Positions 51,276-63,000 of a stretch of DNA of 64,000 bases are shown piece after piece. Origin of the DNA: Climacteris rufus (lineage: Eukaryota; Chordata; Aves; Passeriformes; Climacteridae); contig VZRZ01004238.1 in NCBI GenBank assembly GCA_013398175.1, forward strand, positions 392,181 to 456,180, given 5' to 3'. Within the stretch, counting starts at the first letter, position 1, and each line of letters starts with the position of its first letter. Below the pieces are notes generated by a model. The model saw only the letters and a program-made list of their open reading frames with translations, searched no databases and was not told where the DNA came from. Both the position numbers and the translations under genes were made by a program.

Positions 51276-54200
51276 CAAACATATAACCAGCTGGCCTTGC
51301 CTTTGCTGCAGTGACCCAATGTTTCCTGAATGTCAGTTTTGGACAACTAATGGATACAAAACAATGGTAAATGGCTTCTTGCTTGCAAGAACCAAGCAAT
51401 GATACCTGAAGGGGGTTTAAAGGTTGTGTTATGGATGCATCATAAACACTGGTTATTAATGGAAATCACTGCACTGACTATAATGAGAAACTCTTGTTCT
51501 CCAAAAAGCTTGGAGGACAAGCTGATTTATTCTGCCTTGTTCTACATTTCCAAAGGCAGAATTTAAGACACTCTCGAAAAGAGCCAGAAGCTCTGAACTA
51601 CTATTGCTTTTTCACAAGCAACTGGAGACAAATTTTATTAGAATTTTTTTTCCAAGAGACATTAGCTACTGTTGACTGACTGTATTTGGAGAAAGGAAAG
51701 GGATAGACAACTGGACAACAAAAGCTTTCATAACAATTTAACTAGAGTTTGGGGTGCCTGCAAATTTTTTTTCATTTATTTTATTTTTGACAAGTATTAT
51801 CTCCCTCTCATTGTGAAGTACCACACAAGGGAGAGAAAGAGATCATCTCATGTATGTGATTAGCAGACAACTTGTTCCCAAAATTATAACTCTTGCCATA
51901 GTGGAGACATATACTTTGTCCTCCTAGAATAACTTCAGTTTATATAGGTTTTGGTGGAATTGACTCTTCCCCTTGCTGATGACTGATATATTCCTAACCC
52001 TCAGAACTCCTGTGTGTTCTGCTGTACACACTGCCACAGAGTTTTAGCACTAGGAGAAGATCTAAATCTCTCTGTGCTCTTCTGCTTAAGAGTTCTTTTT
52101 CCCCAAATTCTGCAAGAGTAATTTCAGAAGGCTATTTTGTGGCTGGGAGTGGATGCAGGAGGATATGCGTGGTATGCCATAACAGGTGTGACTCTCTGCA
52201 GCTCTCTACCTGCCCTGCAGGTAGAGAAAACTGACTCTTGTGACTTGTTTAGGGCTGTTTGAGGCATGCCTTTCCTATTCCCTTTTATAGAGGAAGCTGA
52301 GCATAGATTAGAAGTAGTTCAGCACATTTCTGTCTAGACAAACAATGAGCATTGATGTGTGGACCAGGTGAAGCAGTGAAAAAGCTGTTGGGAGTCTTCA
52401 AGGATGGTCTGCAAAGATTTGAAAATCTGTAAAGCAGGTTTACAGTGTTCTGAATTCTAGTAATTCTCTATACATCCATAGTAATTGCATATTGGGTGAA
52501 AGCTCTTTTCTCTGCAAAGTGAAACACTCCAGAATTATCCCTACTTTTATTAAACACAGTCAAAAAATTCACTGTATAACTTAAAGCTTGACATACTCAG
52601 AGCCAAAGCTGACCGAGTGGTGCAGCTGGCCTGTTCAGGGATGTGTGCTGTAAGCATGATGAACCTTTACCTTTGAGAATATTTTACCGTAGTCTTTGTC
52701 ACTTTTACTTATCTACTGATTTATCTGGATAACACACTTTGGAGATTTTGAACAGTGGTGTTTAATTGCTGAGTTATCTTTACATTTTTCAACTTCTGAG
52801 GACTTATAAACCAGATTGTCTTTATTTAGCAGAAGCTAGGGCTTAAATGAAAGCTTGACTTGGTGCCAAAGCCTTTTGGTTGGGTAGCTTTGGTCTCTAC
52901 TGTGCTGACACTTGCATTAACTATTTTTGTTGTCATCTTGTAAATAAGAATTACCTTTTTTTTCTGGTGAATATTGACAAATTCTTGAAAGGTAGTTATA
53001 TATTATCTTTGCTTTAAGAATGTTTTAGTTTGGGTTATATGTTCAGAGATAGCCAAAAAATCAAAGAGAAAATTTCATTGTATTAGGTATTTTCACTCCA
53101 AATTTTCATTTCAAAAGAGAAAAGTGTCAAAGTTTTGCAAAAGAACATAATCACTGACATGTGGAACATTTTCTGCGTAAATACACTCCTTGCATGGTTA
53201 AGGAAATGAAATTTCATTAATGTTTGGCATATCAGATGCATAATCCCATAGAGTTCAAAGTCTTGTTATACACTTCAGCACTGGGAATCAGGATTTCCCA
53301 ACACAATGTGGTCAGAAAAAATGAATTAGCACTGACGCAGAGCTCATGACCTCCTTGGCGCCAAGGGGCTACATTTAGCCAATTTCCTGCAAGGATATAG
53401 TTCAAGAAAAGTTTCTCACTGATGCCTAACATAGTTTATATGATCACACTTACCTTTTTCTTTTAACTTTTATAGAAATGACTTTTTAAAAGAATTCAAT
53501 TTTTAATAGTTACTTGAATACAATTTCCTTGTTGAAAGTAAGATTTAATTTCATTGCCTTTGTACATGCCCTGTTTGACTGTTAAGTCCAGTGTTTTGTT
53601 ATTTCAACAGACTTCAAACATGTCATAAATAAATTTCCACTGGGTTGGCGCTTCCTTTTTGCTTCCTGATTTAGGGATTGATTGTTCTTTGCAAGTCCCT
53701 TGGGATTTTATGAGTTTTCTCAGAATGACTGACTTGACCACAAATTCAACTATCATAATTTTCAGAAACCGTTCACACAGAAAAGCCAATAGAGGCAATT
53801 TTTAGAACAATAGCAAGTGCTACGTATTTTATAAGATCAAATACCTTCTCAGGTGTAACAGGAGACACAGACAATGATGGAATCTATTCAAAATGTTATT
53901 TATGGGACTAGAGTCAGTTGCAGAGAAGGTTGTCAGTGTGAAAGTTGTGTAAGGTAACCTTCCTAGAATAAACATTTCTCACAAGGGTTGTCTTTGTATA
54001 TGCATAAAAATACTGGCATGGTTAAGCAGACTACTGGGCAACTGGGAAGCTTAACAAGTACTATGGAGATGAAACAGTATTAGAACTATGTACTGAACCC
54101 ACTTAGATAAGATCATTGTAAAATTTTAATAATATCTAAACTAGCTAAGTAATGTAATTGAATAATTAAATATCTTAGACAGAAACAAGAAAATACATTA

Positions 54201-54627
54201 TGTAATAAAAATCACTAGTTGAGAAAGTAAAACTTCAGGGTTAAATCCAAATGCTCAGAGAGAGAGAGGTCCAGTGTCACCTCAGGTGTCCTGGTCTTCT
54301 CTAGACCTTGCATTTATACCTGACAACCTTGAAGTGTCAGGTATGCGTGGTGTCTGAAACAAGACTGTTGCTATGTTTAGTCTCAGAAATCACCTTCTAA
54401 TATTCTACTAACTATTCAATAGTATTACTGTTTCTGCTCTGTTATTGTTTCTTAGTTAAGAAAACAGGATGAATAAAATCAGTTCTTCTGGATAGCTCAA
54501 CAGAATTGTTAAACATCTGAGATTTAATACCACCTTTTTTCTTAAGAACTTTTGGCCATACCTGGGTATAATCTCTCTTCTGTGCCAACTGTGTGAAATG
54601 TTTGGGAATGTGTCAGTGTTCAAGGAA
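51276..54627. other. AT-rich DNA without a recognisable gene
   Basis: About 3.3 kb with no recognised repeat, RNA or coding exon. Open frames at 51494-51679, 51672-51863, 53232-53432 and 53604-53798 are short and resemble no family I know. A small pair of complementary words, CTCTCTACCTG/CAGGTAGAGA, lies near 52202-52228 and could form a hairpin. Confidence 0.65.
52202..52228. repeat. Inverted repeat TCTCTACCTGC/GCAGGTAGAGA
   Basis: TCTCTACCTGC and GCAGGTAGAGA are perfectly complementary 11-base arms with a short CCT spacer between them (CTACCTGCCCTGCAGGTAG). It is GC-richer than the other hairpins in the window and could form a stable stem. There is no T-run after it and no gene next to it. 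A small-RNA hairpin is unlikely because the stem is much shorter than in microRNA precursors. Confidence 0.6.
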
Positions 54628-54929
54628 TCAAAGCATCGAATCGTTTAGATTGGAAATAAGATCATCAAGTCCAAACTAAAGCTAGCACTGCCAAGTCCAT
54701 CACTAAACCATGTCCCAAAGTGCCATATCTACATGTCTTTTAAATACCAGTGATGGTGACTTAACCACTTCCCCATGTCAGCCTGTTTCATGCTGGCAAC
54801 TCTTTCGCTTAAGGAATTTTTCATAGTAATCAATCTAAACCTCCCCTACAGCAATTAGAGGCCATTTCTTCTCAGCCTATTGCTTGTTACCAGGGAGGTC
54901 TATCCCCACCTCACTAAAACCTCCTTTCA

Positions 54930-55108
54930 GGTAGTTGTAGAGAGCCAGAAGGTCTCCCCAAGCCTCCTTTGCTCCAGGTTAAACACCCCCAACTCCCTCA
55001 GCGGCTCCTCATAAAACTTGTTCTCCAGACCCTTTACCAGCTCCATGCCCCTTCTCTGGACCCATTCCAGCACCTCAATGTCTTTCTTGTAGTGAGGGGC
55101 CCAGATCT
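54930..55108 (-). pseudogene. CR1 ORF2 C-terminal remnant
   Basis: The minus-strand frame reads WAPHYKKDIEVLEWVQRR and then a LVKGLENK block and an LRELGVFNLEQRRL block, which are the well-known conserved C-terminal blocks of avian CR1 ORF2 downstream of the polymerase domain. The frame shifts after RRL and stops near 54927, where an intact copy would go on. It is preceded by the deletion junction, so there is no polymerase domain. The extension of this open frame to 55124 starts only at TTG and crosses the junction. Confidence 0.88.
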
Positions 55109-55330
55109 GTTTCTGTGATGTCAACTATATCATAGTTTTCCAGATGCACAATGACTTCCAACTCCTCTTGGTTGTTGCCCTTGTTGCATGCATTGGTGCA
55201 GATGCTCTTCAGTTGAGCTGTTGATCCCATCATCTTTTATGAGTTTTTGGATGTCTGATTTGGATTGCTTATTGACTTTTGAAATGCTTTTACCAGTTAG
55301 GTTTTTCTGGAGCCACCTTTGCACATACCT
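55108..55330 (-). pseudogene. CR1 ORF2 endonuclease N-terminal remnant
   Basis: The minus strand reads QLKSICTNACNKGNN and then QEELEVIVHLENYDIVDITET in one frame (about 55215 down to 55111), the start of the CR1 ORF2 endonuclease region, where TNAR-like and ITET motifs are conserved. The E of ITET corresponds to a metal-binding residue of apurinic/apyrimidinic-type endonucleases. Upstream sequence to about 55330 matches the linker before this domain but is diverged. At the junction the endonuclease frame runs into the C-terminal part one base out of frame, so no fused protein can be read. The rest of the endonuclease is missing. Confidence 0.8.
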
Positions 55331-56907
55331 GGGTGGACTGCTATTGCCGTATAAGATCTTATAGGCAGCTTTTTTTAGAATTTAATTTTTACCAATATTA
55401 TGAAACTGAAAATGAGATTGTGCAGTGATTTCCTATTCCAAATATTGAATGAAACTGGATTAAATATTTAAAGAAAGTAATTGCTGAAAAACATGTTTTG
55501 TAATGATGAATGATGCATAATTAGCATTCCTAGACTTACTATTAAAAATATTTCTGGAAAGCATTCTAAGTGGCGCAAAAGTAAGTGTCAAATATGCATT
55601 TAATTTATGTCAAAAAAATGCTGCTGGCACAGTCATCCACTTAGGAACAAGAGGCTACTTGACTACTGAGCAAACGTGATACTAATGAAAGGAGGATAAG
55701 ATAATATAATTTTCCTATGTTCCTAGCACAGGAAAAGATTTGGAGGGCTTTGATCCAAAGTAATAATTTTTCCTGTTTTCATCTACAAGTTGTACAGTTT
55801 CACCATGCTGTGTGGAAAGACAGCTGGAATTATATATCCTATATAAGCAACTACTATACAAGTTTGTACTTGGGAAGTAAATGAGCTCAGAAATATCTAT
55901 GCATTTGCTTAACAGAACCAAAACTACTTACTGATTTGTCAAGGTATCTGTGCTCTATATAATCATTGTAATTGTGCTATTCTAATCAGAATTTTATTCC
56001 CAGTGGCATAACTTTCAGTCTTCGGTTGTAACTAATGTGCAGCTAGTACTAAATGAATTGGAAAGGCAAATTAAATTGGAAAGGTAAAACTGCATCAAGG
56101 AGAGCATTTTTTCTTATCCACCTCCATGAATTTAGAAAATCACTATGGAGACCAGAACTGAAAGTTTGATCTCTGTGCTCAATAACTAAACCAAAGTGGG
56201 AGAAGCATTATAAAGAATAGCAGGAACATTCATATTTTCATTATCACATCTTACCAAAGAGAAGGTGAGTCTCATTAGAGGATGTGCTAAATATCAGTCC
56301 TGCAATGTAAATAGCTGAAGTTTTAAATTACTGTGCTCAGTTTTGAGTCTGAGCTGCTTTATTAGGAGAGAAGCAATGTGATGCCACATTCAGGCCTTCC
56401 TTATGGGAGCTTATTACGGAGGAAGGCAGAAAACATCAACAAGAGGCTGGATGCCACAACACAGGCTGTGGTATGATCCAGGAGCAAACAGCAGTCGGTC
56501 TCAGTTTTGGAACTGGGGAGATGAACAGGGAATCAACTAACAGCTACAGAAACAATGATAGGAGAAAAATCCCTATACAGTGATTGCACAAGAAATTAAG
56601 TGGTGAAGCTAAAAGGTGAGAGAAACACAGAGAGATTTGATGTACCATTTAACCTAAAAATAACTTCATGTAATACTATATAAAATACTTTCTTACAACA
56701 AGCTAAACATGTGTTCTCTTACCCATTGTATAATAGTAGGTAAACCCCCTCATTTTCTCTAAATCATTCATAATACGTAAAAGGGAGATCATGTATCCTG
56801 GGACACACTTGAAAAAGTTTGCAAATGCTGTAGAATCAGAGCAAGACTGGTAATCTCAAAGACCTAGTAGAGGGCTCATTTCTTTGGTCGGGTTAAAATG
56901 TCATTCT

Positions 56908-56928
56908 TATCATAATGAAATTATGATA
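56908..56928. repeat. Inverted repeat TATCATAAT/ATTATGATA
   Basis: Nine-base arms are perfectly complementary around GAA, forming a possible small hairpin. It is AT-rich and isolated, and no function is proposed. Confidence 0.65.
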
Positions 56929-59119
56929 TTTGGAAAGAGATTATTTCTATTCCTGGAAATATTTTTTTTTATCTGTCTATAAAATGGTATTTTATCTAGA
57001 AAAATAGGAAGGCTTTCAAAATAACAGTTTCCCCCCATAATTACCTTAAAAATCCCATCTCTGATTTTTTTTTTACTATAGTTACCTGTAAATATGCTTC
57101 ATCTATACACATATGCATTTATACATACATTTATACCCACAGAGATATATTATAGAAGCTTTATTGGTTACCTAAATATATCTGTAGGAATTTAATAACT
57201 GTTAGTATTTAGAAAAACAGTTATATTCTATACTTTAAAGTGAATATTAATTTTATTTTAAATTTTTTTTAAAACAATAAATAAGAACATAATTCCTCTC
57301 TTGATCTGTGACTAAGAGAAGGACATAACTGTGAGACGTCACCAAGAAATATGCTACAGATGTAGCATCTTTTTGCTTGACTTGGATGCTAATATCTAAA
57401 TTCTGCCTAGGAAGAACTTCCCAATTAAAGCATGTTAGAATTTAAGACCTACTTCTCTGTGCAAATTGACTGAAATAATTGATTTCAATTGAAAGCTATG
57501 GGAAGGGAAAAAAATAACCTTGATGAGCTACAATTCTGGCACTCTTGAGGGAATGGGAACAGATGGTTTTACTACAGATCCAGAACTCTTATGCATCATT
57601 TTTTCTCACTGTCTCTCCTCGTGTCTTTCAACAACAATTCCTCTTTCCTGGACTTCAATACAGATATTTTTGGTGCTTCTTAACAGGATGTGTATAGATA
57701 TGAGGTTATGAGACTCCATAAAGAAGGATGCATGAACCAAACAGCCAAAAAGGAGACTGTTGCTCTGCTCTTGTGAAGATACTGGTGTTCCTCACAGAAA
57801 CAGTAACTTCAGGAAAAGGACAGAAATGGATCAGAAAAGTTGGTCAGAGGCTGTATTGGTAACGTTGTAGGGGATCAGACTATATATAAACCGCATATTA
57901 CATATTAATTAGATATGCTACAGTGAGACAGCCTATCTCACTAATGCTGGGTACCAGATCTTAGTACCTGGCTGTGCAGAACTTCAAGCATTTTTAATTC
58001 TCATCGAAGTTTGCAGTGAAATAGAGCATATGTCTTGTTTGCAACTTGTCATGGGAATTAGTCTACTGTTTATGGACTGCTTAAAAAACACCCTAATGCT
58101 GGTTTGAAAAGGCATATGCAAAATAAAGATATTTCTATTGTTTTTGTTTTTCAATGCAGCTGTCTTTAAATACATATTTTCGTCTGTTGAAAATGTATGA
58201 AATATATCAATAATACTGGAATGATGATTTTATGGAGTTATGTGAAAACTTTGCAGTGCTCTCTGTCTTACTTGTAGTTACACATCTCTAGAGAATATGT
58301 TTAACATTGTTTTTCCTGTATTTTGGCATGAGAGGGAGAATAGATCTGCTAGAAATGCATGGTATTTCGTTTAAACTGGAAGTAAAACAGAATTTACCAG
58401 AATTCTAGCTAAAGAAAGAAATTAACTTTCTCAATATTATTTTTTAAGTGCATTAAGGGCATATTTGATGTTTTTTTCATACACATAGTGTCTCAGCAGA
58501 TGAAATGATCTAGTTGAGCAACTTTTTCTGCTTATAGTTTTCTACTGAGCAGATGACAATTTAGGTCAATCAATGATTGTTTTCTTTGGTGTAAAGACAA
58601 AATGTAGGCAATGCAAGTAATAAGAATAAATTAACAGTATTAAAGGGGAAAAACGAACTTTCAAGGCTTTAGAGGTAAAACAGATCAGCTCACATCAATT
58701 CCTGAATACTGATTTTGTCTTTGAAAAGCTTTTTTTTTTATTTCTGCCAAGATAAATTTGGAAATGTGAGTGTTAAGTATCAATGCATATTTGGGTCTTG
58801 AAGACAGGCATGCAGAACATTATCTAATTGCTTCAATGCCAGTTTTTTACTGTAAGAAAATATTAAATTAAGCAGTTTTCTCATTTAGCAGACAGCTTCA
58901 TCAGGAACAATGCAAACAAGATGTAAAATAGTTTCATGGTCAATGTGTAGATCTCTCATATCTAACATAAATTCAGGTTAAGTATTTTTGAAGCTTACTA
59001 AGAGAATTGCTAGATTTGTGAATCCAATTCTTTCCCCTTTCCTTACAGTCCTGTATTTTCTTTAGTATTCAAAGTGTGCGATGAGATGTAAAAGGATGGA
59101 TTTCCCACCTTTTTTCTAG

Positions 59120-59479
59120 CATCTGAAAAACAAGTTAAACATTAATCACCTCAAAACATCCCACCAGAATGTTGTGGGTCAAAGACTTGGCATTGCTGCT
59201 ATGCACTGTAAATATGAGTGTGTTTCATTCTTTCACACCAAGCACTACGATGAAATGTGGTTTGCACGAGCATCTAAAAAACCTTATGAAAGTTGTTTCA
59301 AGAAAGCATCTTTTGTAACATTAGTGGAAAATACAGAGCTCACCATGCCAATTGGCCAAAATGCTCAGAAAATGGCAGCTGTAGCCCTGAGTTCTCCACT
59401 GTCTCACAGCAGTTTTACTGCATGGAGTGCAGAGGCCAGCAGGACTCATGGGGAGGTTATCACAGTCAGCCAAAGATGA
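59120..59479 (+). other. Possible exon: acceptor-like site followed by 119-codon open frame
   Basis: The pyrimidine-rich run TTTCCCACCTTTTTTCTAG ends at 59119. Immediately after it a frame starting HLKNKLNINHLKTS stays open for 119 codons to the TGA ending at 59479. The predicted peptide includes CKYECVSFFHTKHYDEMW but resembles no family I know. No ATG lies near its start, so it would have to be an internal or last exon. By rough estimate a few such open runs are expected by chance in 64 kb of this composition on two strands. No good donor and no neighbouring coding exon was found, so chance is the likeliest explanation. Confidence 0.15.
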
Positions 59480-60718
59480 ATATGTCTTACTCCACTGATG
59501 TCAAATTGTAACTTGCCCTGACTTCAGCCCTGAGCCTTTACTATGAAATTACTGATAATCTTGGGAATGAATTCTTGACAGAGTTTTCAAGTATATAAAT
59601 AATGTAGTATTTTGTCTTTCAGATCTCTGATTTTCCTGGATGGTTTGAAGGAAAAAATATCAGACTTTTATTACTTTTATAAGAGGAATTACTACTGTCA
59701 TATTTGACTCTTTAATATATTTTAAACCATTGAAGTTTAAGTAAAAAGGTTTTTTAATTCAAAATGGTTTTCTTTTCTTTTAGTGGTTATACCTCAGTTA
59801 ACATGAAAATGACAGCTTAGGAAGTGGAAATGTATTGCTCTCATTAAGGTATAATTATTAAATAGGTATAAAGTATTAAATAATTATTAAATAAGCATTG
59901 TAAAACAAGCAATACTTCAAAAGAATCAAGTGCACACCTGGCAAGTCAGCTGAAAATTTAAGTATAAAAAAGTTCTAATTGTGTCAGTTTATCCTACAAA
60001 TTAATGAAATGACAATAAAAATATAGAGATGTGGGTACAATGTAGAACCATTGCAACTCATTCCAAGAGAGCAAAGCATGTCATATCCTACAGAAGAGAA
60101 GCACAACAAAACTGAGAAATGGAGAATAGTCACATGAACTAGATGAAAAGGATTTATTCCATACTTGTCAGCTTTCCAGAACTACTGGCTTACAGAAGAT
60201 GATAACATCCAGGACAATTCAGTCTCTTCTCTAACATCTGCTGGTTTGTCACAAGACCATGATATTAAAACAAATAGTACTGGAACCCTGGGCAAGTCAG
60301 CCACAATAGTTTAGACTATTTTGTTCTCTATTTCTGACTTGAATTTTGTTTACTTATTTCGTACAAATTATAAAAACTTAAACAGAAGAAAAAGAGCCTT
60401 TCCCTCGAGTTTTGGGCATAAAGTTGTTAGAAATTTCTGAATACCTACTGAATTTTACTTCACAGATTAAATAGAGAAGTCATCAATTTACATGTCTTTA
60501 TGGAGTTTAGGGATATATGCTGCATTCTAGGCATTTGCAGAAGTACATCTTCAGGTTAGGCAAAATTACTTTGGAAATTGTCTCCTATGAATTGGGAGCA
60601 AATTAATAGTATTTTTATGCTCTAAGTTTAGGAATTAGATATTGCTCACAGTGATGATATAATCAGTTGTGGCTCTAATCCCTTGAATATTTTTCCTTTA
60701 TGTGTCCTTTCATTTTAG

Positions 60719-60763
60719 TCTTTACAGAGTCTTCAGCGAGAAGGAAATTTTAAGCACTGACTG
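60719..60763 (+). other. Possible 45-base exon with good splice sites
   Basis: The acceptor TTTATGTGTCCTTTCATTTTAG (AG at 60717-60718) and the donor CTG|GTGAGT (GT at 60764-60765) bracket 45 bases. Only one of three frames is open (LYRVFSEKEILSTD, preceded by one base and followed by two); the other two have a stop. It could be a microexon or a noncoding exon of a longer RNA. The peptide is not recognised. Splice-like pairs this good at this spacing are uncommon but do occur by chance in 64 kb. Confidence 0.25.
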
Positions 60764-60981
60764 GTGAGTATACTTAAGACTTAATTATTATTTGGTATGG
60801 GATTTCACTGTGTTCCAAACTCTCATGGCAGGAACAATACAGTTTGATTTAAGCTGTCTGTTTTACAACTTTCTGAACCTTATATAAATAGTTTTGCTGT
60901 CAGTGGAAGTTATTTCAAATGCACTTAATTAACACTTCATAAATGGTGGGACATTCAACTGTCTCTGTCTTACTTTTTCAG

Positions 60982-61171
60982 TCCTTTTCCATGAGGCATG
61001 CTTTGAGCTTCATAGTGTTGCTGGCTCTCTGGGAGAGCTAGCAAGGATCCTAGTAGATATCTGCTGCTTCATTTTGCATAAAAACAGGAACAAAACTTAT
61101 GGATGATGTCTTCTCAAGCTAGGGAGTTCTAACAGCTATAGTTACCTATCTGGTAAACCTGGGGTTTTCAG
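60982..61171 (+). other. Possible noncoding exon downstream of the 45-base candidate
   Basis: A strong acceptor (GTCTCTGTCTTACTTTTTCAG ending 60981) is followed 190 bases later by CAG|GTAAAA (GT at 61172-61173). It contains a 16-codon open frame from an ATG at 60991 (MRHALSFIVLLALWES, then TAG), which is hydrophobic like a signal sequence but too short to be called a gene. Joining it to the 45-base candidate in its open frame gives a stop after a few codons, so if both are real the RNA is more likely noncoding, or the order marks a C-terminus or 5' untranslated region. Confidence 0.15.
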
Positions 61172-61444
61172 GTAAAATATTCCCGAGTATATATAGTCCT
61201 TTCCTTCAGTAATCAATGATGTTAGAGCAACCTGTAAAGAACAAGAGTGCTTGATGACAGTTACCAGGCCTTGCTACTCTCAAGACTGATCACAGTCTTA
61301 CAGAGGTGCCATTAAAATGAATAATACAACTTAAATCAGAAGATAGAATCAGTGCTGTCAGCAACAAGTCTCTTCCTGCAGATGTATGGTTTGGACTTGC
61401 CTTTAGCTAACCTCTTCTTGATATTCTTCTCAGAGGCCACGATC

Positions 61445-61482
61445 ATTATTTATTTATTTAGTAATTAATTTATTTTTACTTT
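61445..61482 (+). repeat. ATTT-type simple repeat
   Basis: ATTATTTATTTATTTAG followed by TAATTAATTTATTTTT forms a short ATTT-rich run. In RNA it would resemble an AU-rich element, but there is no transcript evidence here. Confidence 0.8.
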
Positions 61483-62965
61483 TCTGAGTATCAATTTTTT
61501 TCTTCCTGGGAGTTTGAGGAGCCCCCTAATACAGATGATCTTAATTCCAAGCTACAAGGAGGTCCTAGAAACTGATGGGTAAGTCACAGAAGAAGCCAGA
61601 ATCTGTTGGCACTTGTGGCTGCAGCAGTATTCAAAATTTTGAACCACTCAGAGAGAGGATGCTGGTTTAGGAATCTGTGTGCACAGTTCTGCAGGACCCT
61701 GACTGGAGATAGAGTGAATAACTGAACTGGGACTGGAGGCTGGGAAAGGTGAAGTTTTATTCACTCACTGGTTGTTTTATCAAAGAGATAAACTGGTTGT
61801 TAACAAAGAGAGAATGAAGAGGCCTTAATGATAATAGGTAGAAAATGCTATTTTTAGTGAGAGATTGGATATAAAATGAAAATGGAAGGGTTAGACTTAA
61901 TAGTGATATGTGAGCAAGGCTGACAGGGAAATACAGATATTCTTATGCGGAGACTGAGATATGGTCCAGAAATCTAAGAAAAGTAATTTAAGTTGAGAAA
62001 GGGGGCAGAGGGGAAGAGTTCAATGACCATATATGGTTGATTATAAATGTAGAAAAGGGATAAGGAGTTTGCTGAAACTCGGCTGAAAGGTCAGTGTCTG
62101 TTAGGAATGGATGTTGCACCCTGACCCAGGAAAAATATCTGAATCTAGGAGATGTTATTTTTGTGAGAAGGTTTTGCTAAGAAGAAAAGGGAAAAAATGG
62201 TAATACACAATTATCAGAGGTTTCCGTACCTGTTTGCCAGAAGTAGAAATGCTTATACAAAAGAGCAAAACATTGTGTTTTAAGACTTTATTATTTTGTC
62301 TGGAATGTGCTATGCTTTGTAATTCAATACATTCTCAAGCTGAAATAAGGTCCCCTGATTCATAGCTTCAGACTACAGCTAAAATATAATTTTTTAAATG
62401 ATGAATTACTGAAATTTTAGAAAATGTAATTAAAAAATTAAAGACATCTTTATGTTTTCTATTGTCCCCATTCTACTACAACATTTGGACATGAGGGTGT
62501 AGATAAAATGAGTCCAGATATAAAAGTTTTGATCTTTCCAGAGCTTTTAAGAAGTGTATTGTGGAGTCTTAAACCTGTATTAAAGTGGCCTAGTTTTATT
62601 AGTTCTTATAAGCCATTAATATTATTTAATTTTAAAAAATTAAATACCTGGTCCATTTGATCTTATTATTTCATCACACAATTAGAAGGTTGTCCTGTGT
62701 TCTTTCCCATTAGTTTTATCTGCAATGCAAAAGCCAAGGAGAAAGAGAACAAAAGGAAGCTATTAAATAAATTATCAATTATTATTTTCATTTTTTAAAG
62801 GAAGCAAAAATCCTATAATAGTAATAATTATTGCTAATAATATTTCTAAATTAAAGAGTTCTGAAAATTCAGAATTGATCACCTTTGAACTTTTCTACCT
62901 TTTGTACCTCCAAGTAAAATTAAATAATATTTCATAAATTGCATAATCTTTAAAAATAGATATAC

Positions 62966-63000
62966 TTAAAATAAATATAAAATAAATAATATTTAAAAAA
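62966..63000 (+). repeat. AAAT-type simple repeat
   Basis: TTAAAATAAATATAAAATAAATAATATTTAAAA is a low-complexity run built from AAAT and ATAAA words. The ~250 bases before it (from 62750) are also unusually AT-rich. Confidence 0.75.

Larger units (their letters stand above)
54628..55350 (-). mobile_element. CR1 LINE with large internal deletion
   Basis: Read on the minus strand, the element begins (55350 downward) with the linker and first part of ORF2. From about 55110 it then jumps directly to the end of ORF2 (GGGCCCCTCACTACAAGAAA), and continues through the 3' untranslated region to the tip near 54632 (CTAAACGATTCGATGCTTTG). The 3' part carries TGGTAACAAGCAATAGGC, AGAAATGGCCTC and CTTGATGATCTTATTTCC, typical of CR1. 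The middle of ORF2 (rest of endonuclease and the polymerase core, roughly 2 kb by knowledge of the family) is absent. Normal CR1 copies are cut from the 5' end, so an internal deletion with the 5' coding part kept is unusual. It is inactive. Confidence 0.9.
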
